This document shows positions 9,659-10,128 of a DNA stretch of 10,128 bases, piece after piece. The DNA comes from Gloeopeniophorella convolvens (taxonomy: Eukaryota > Basidiomycota > Agaricomycetes > Russulales). The position numbers and the translations under genes are program-made. The stretch spans positions 1-10,128 of the forward strand of contig WTXD01000399.1 of assembly GCA_022496205.1 (NCBI GenBank), read 5' to 3'. The notes under the pieces were generated by a model. It saw only the letters and a program-made list of their open reading frames with translations. It did not search any database and had not been told where the DNA came from. Within the stretch, counting starts at the first letter, position 1. Every line of letters begins with the position of its first letter.

Positions 9659-9671
9659 TTCCTTTCTGGAC
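9659..9671. promoter_or_regulatory. Second, degenerate heat-shock-like element
   Basis: The plus strand reads TTCCTTTCTGGAC: two TTC units five bases apart followed by TGGAC, so TTCtgGAC approximates TTCnnGAA with one mismatch. It is weaker than the site at 9726 and is proposed because it lies in the same promoter, closer to HSP104. Confidence 0.3.
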
Positions 9672-9725
9672 AACGCGTCGAGGCGTGAATTGCAGCACGT
9701 GCCCCGTCCAGAGCACCCCGGACAT

Positions 9726-9733
9726 TTCCGGAA
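9726..9733. promoter_or_regulatory. Heat-shock element, TTCnnGAA core
   Basis: TTCCGGAA is a perfect inverted pair of nTTCn/nGAAn units, the minimal core bound by Hsf1-type trimers. The preceding bases (GACAT) give a degenerate third unit at the correct 5-bp phase. It lies 186-193 bp upstream of the HSP104 ATG and 76-83 bp upstream of the NDUFS6 ATG. Confidence 0.5.
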
Positions 9734-9808
9734 ACAGTCCCACATACGCCCCCGCCTCGTCCGCTCGCCGCGCGCAACATCCTCGGCGCACCGAACAACA
9801 GCACCAAA

Positions 9809-10128
9809 ATGCTCTCCACACGCCTCGCAAGCCGCCTGCGCCCGGTGCTCGCGCGGGCGGCCTCCACCACCCCCGCCGCCAAGCCCAACTCCGCCGCCGT
9901 CCCGCAGGAGGCCCAGCCGGTCCCTGCCGTCGCGCCCCAGTCGCCCAACTACGCCGCGACGTGGTCGACGAACCAGCGCCCGCGCCCCGCGGGCCAGTCG
10001 GGCCCACGCTTCGAGCAGACGATCATGGAGCTGCAGCCGAACCCGCTCAGCGCGATGGAGCTTATTGCGAACGAGCCAATCCGCCTCGTCCACGGCCGCA
10101 AGGCCGTCTGTGACGGTGGTGAGTCGCC
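9809..10128 (+). CDS. NDUFS6: NADH dehydrogenase (complex I) 13-kDa zinc-binding subunit, first exon, partial
   Basis: The first exon runs from ATG at 9809 to 10118 and is followed by a donor GTGAGT at 10119; the rest lies outside the window. The 103 complete codons begin with an Arg-rich, acid-free presequence (MLSTRLASRLRPVLARAAS), a typical mitochondrial import signal. A Pro/Ala-rich linker follows, then the family block with FEQTIMELQPNPLSAMELI and PIRLVHGRKAVCDG. The last Cys would be the first zinc ligand of the CHCC zinc-finger domain that continues in the next exon. This accessory subunit of respiratory complex I acts at the matrix-arm N-module/Q-module junction and is needed late in assembly. 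The start context (ACCAAAATGC, A at -3) is good. It shares its promoter with HSP104. Confidence 0.88.
   Translation, partial: MLSTRLASRLRPVLARAASTTPAAKPNSAAVPQEAQPVPAVAPQSPNYAATWSTNQRPRPAGQSGPRFEQTIMELQPNPLSAMELIANEPIRLVHGRKAVCDGGES

Larger units (their letters stand above)
9541..9808. promoter_or_regulatory. Shared divergent promoter, HSP104 / NDUFS6
   Basis: These 268 bp lie between the HSP104 ATG (9540, leftward) and the NDUFS6 ATG (9809, rightward). A TATA-like element sits on the HSP104 side. Two heat-shock-element-like sequences and an E-box palindrome CACGTG (9696-9701) lie in the middle. The NDUFS6 side has no TATA box and is C-rich, as expected for a constitutive mitochondrial gene. 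Activity of each site is inferred from sequence only. Confidence 0.65.

Overview
The window looks like nuclear DNA of a filamentous fungus, most likely a mushroom-forming basidiomycete (Agaricomycetes; the exact order cannot be read from this stretch). The evidence is GC-rich codons, dense introns of 49-64 bp with GT...AG ends and CTAAC/CTGAC-like branch sites, and closely packed genes on both strands with short shared intergenic gaps. Bacterial signals such as Shine-Dalgarno sites, operons or CRISPR are absent.

Layout. Positions 1-1931 hold no gene I can defend, apart from a weak candidate for the 3' end of a gene entering from the left (3-206). At 1932-3849 on the minus strand lies a five-exon gene for a NIPA-family (DUF803) membrane magnesium transporter. 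It includes a 20-nt microexon and encodes 559 residues with no frame break. A 158-bp gap separates it from a divergent plus-strand gene (4008-6179). That gene encodes a protein I cannot name: a folded N-terminal half, a basic Ser/Pro-rich middle with nuclear-localisation-like clusters, and a C-terminal Cys/His block that may bind zinc. Its 5' half has a frame break near 4700.

After a 224-bp convergent gap comes HSP104, the ClpB-type AAA+ disaggregase (minus strand, 6404-9540, eight exons, about 909 residues once frame breaks are accounted for). Its coding exons carry eight single-base length changes. Every one is a change of one base in a homopolymer run, and seven of the eight fall within about 870 bp. 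Motifs, splice sites and the stop codon are intact, so I read these as sequence or assembly errors rather than true gene death.

A 268-bp divergent promoter with a TATA box on the HSP104 side and heat-shock-element-like sequences separates HSP104 from the first exon of NDUFS6. NDUFS6 is the zinc-binding 13-kDa accessory subunit of mitochondrial complex I, and the right edge of the window cuts it.

The genes do not form a pathway: this is ordinary fungal chromosome with housekeeping genes. I did not find a convincing new multi-gene system. The least explained object is the 4008-6179 protein. The most actionable observation is the cluster of homopolymer indels that would make automatic annotation split or lose HSP104.
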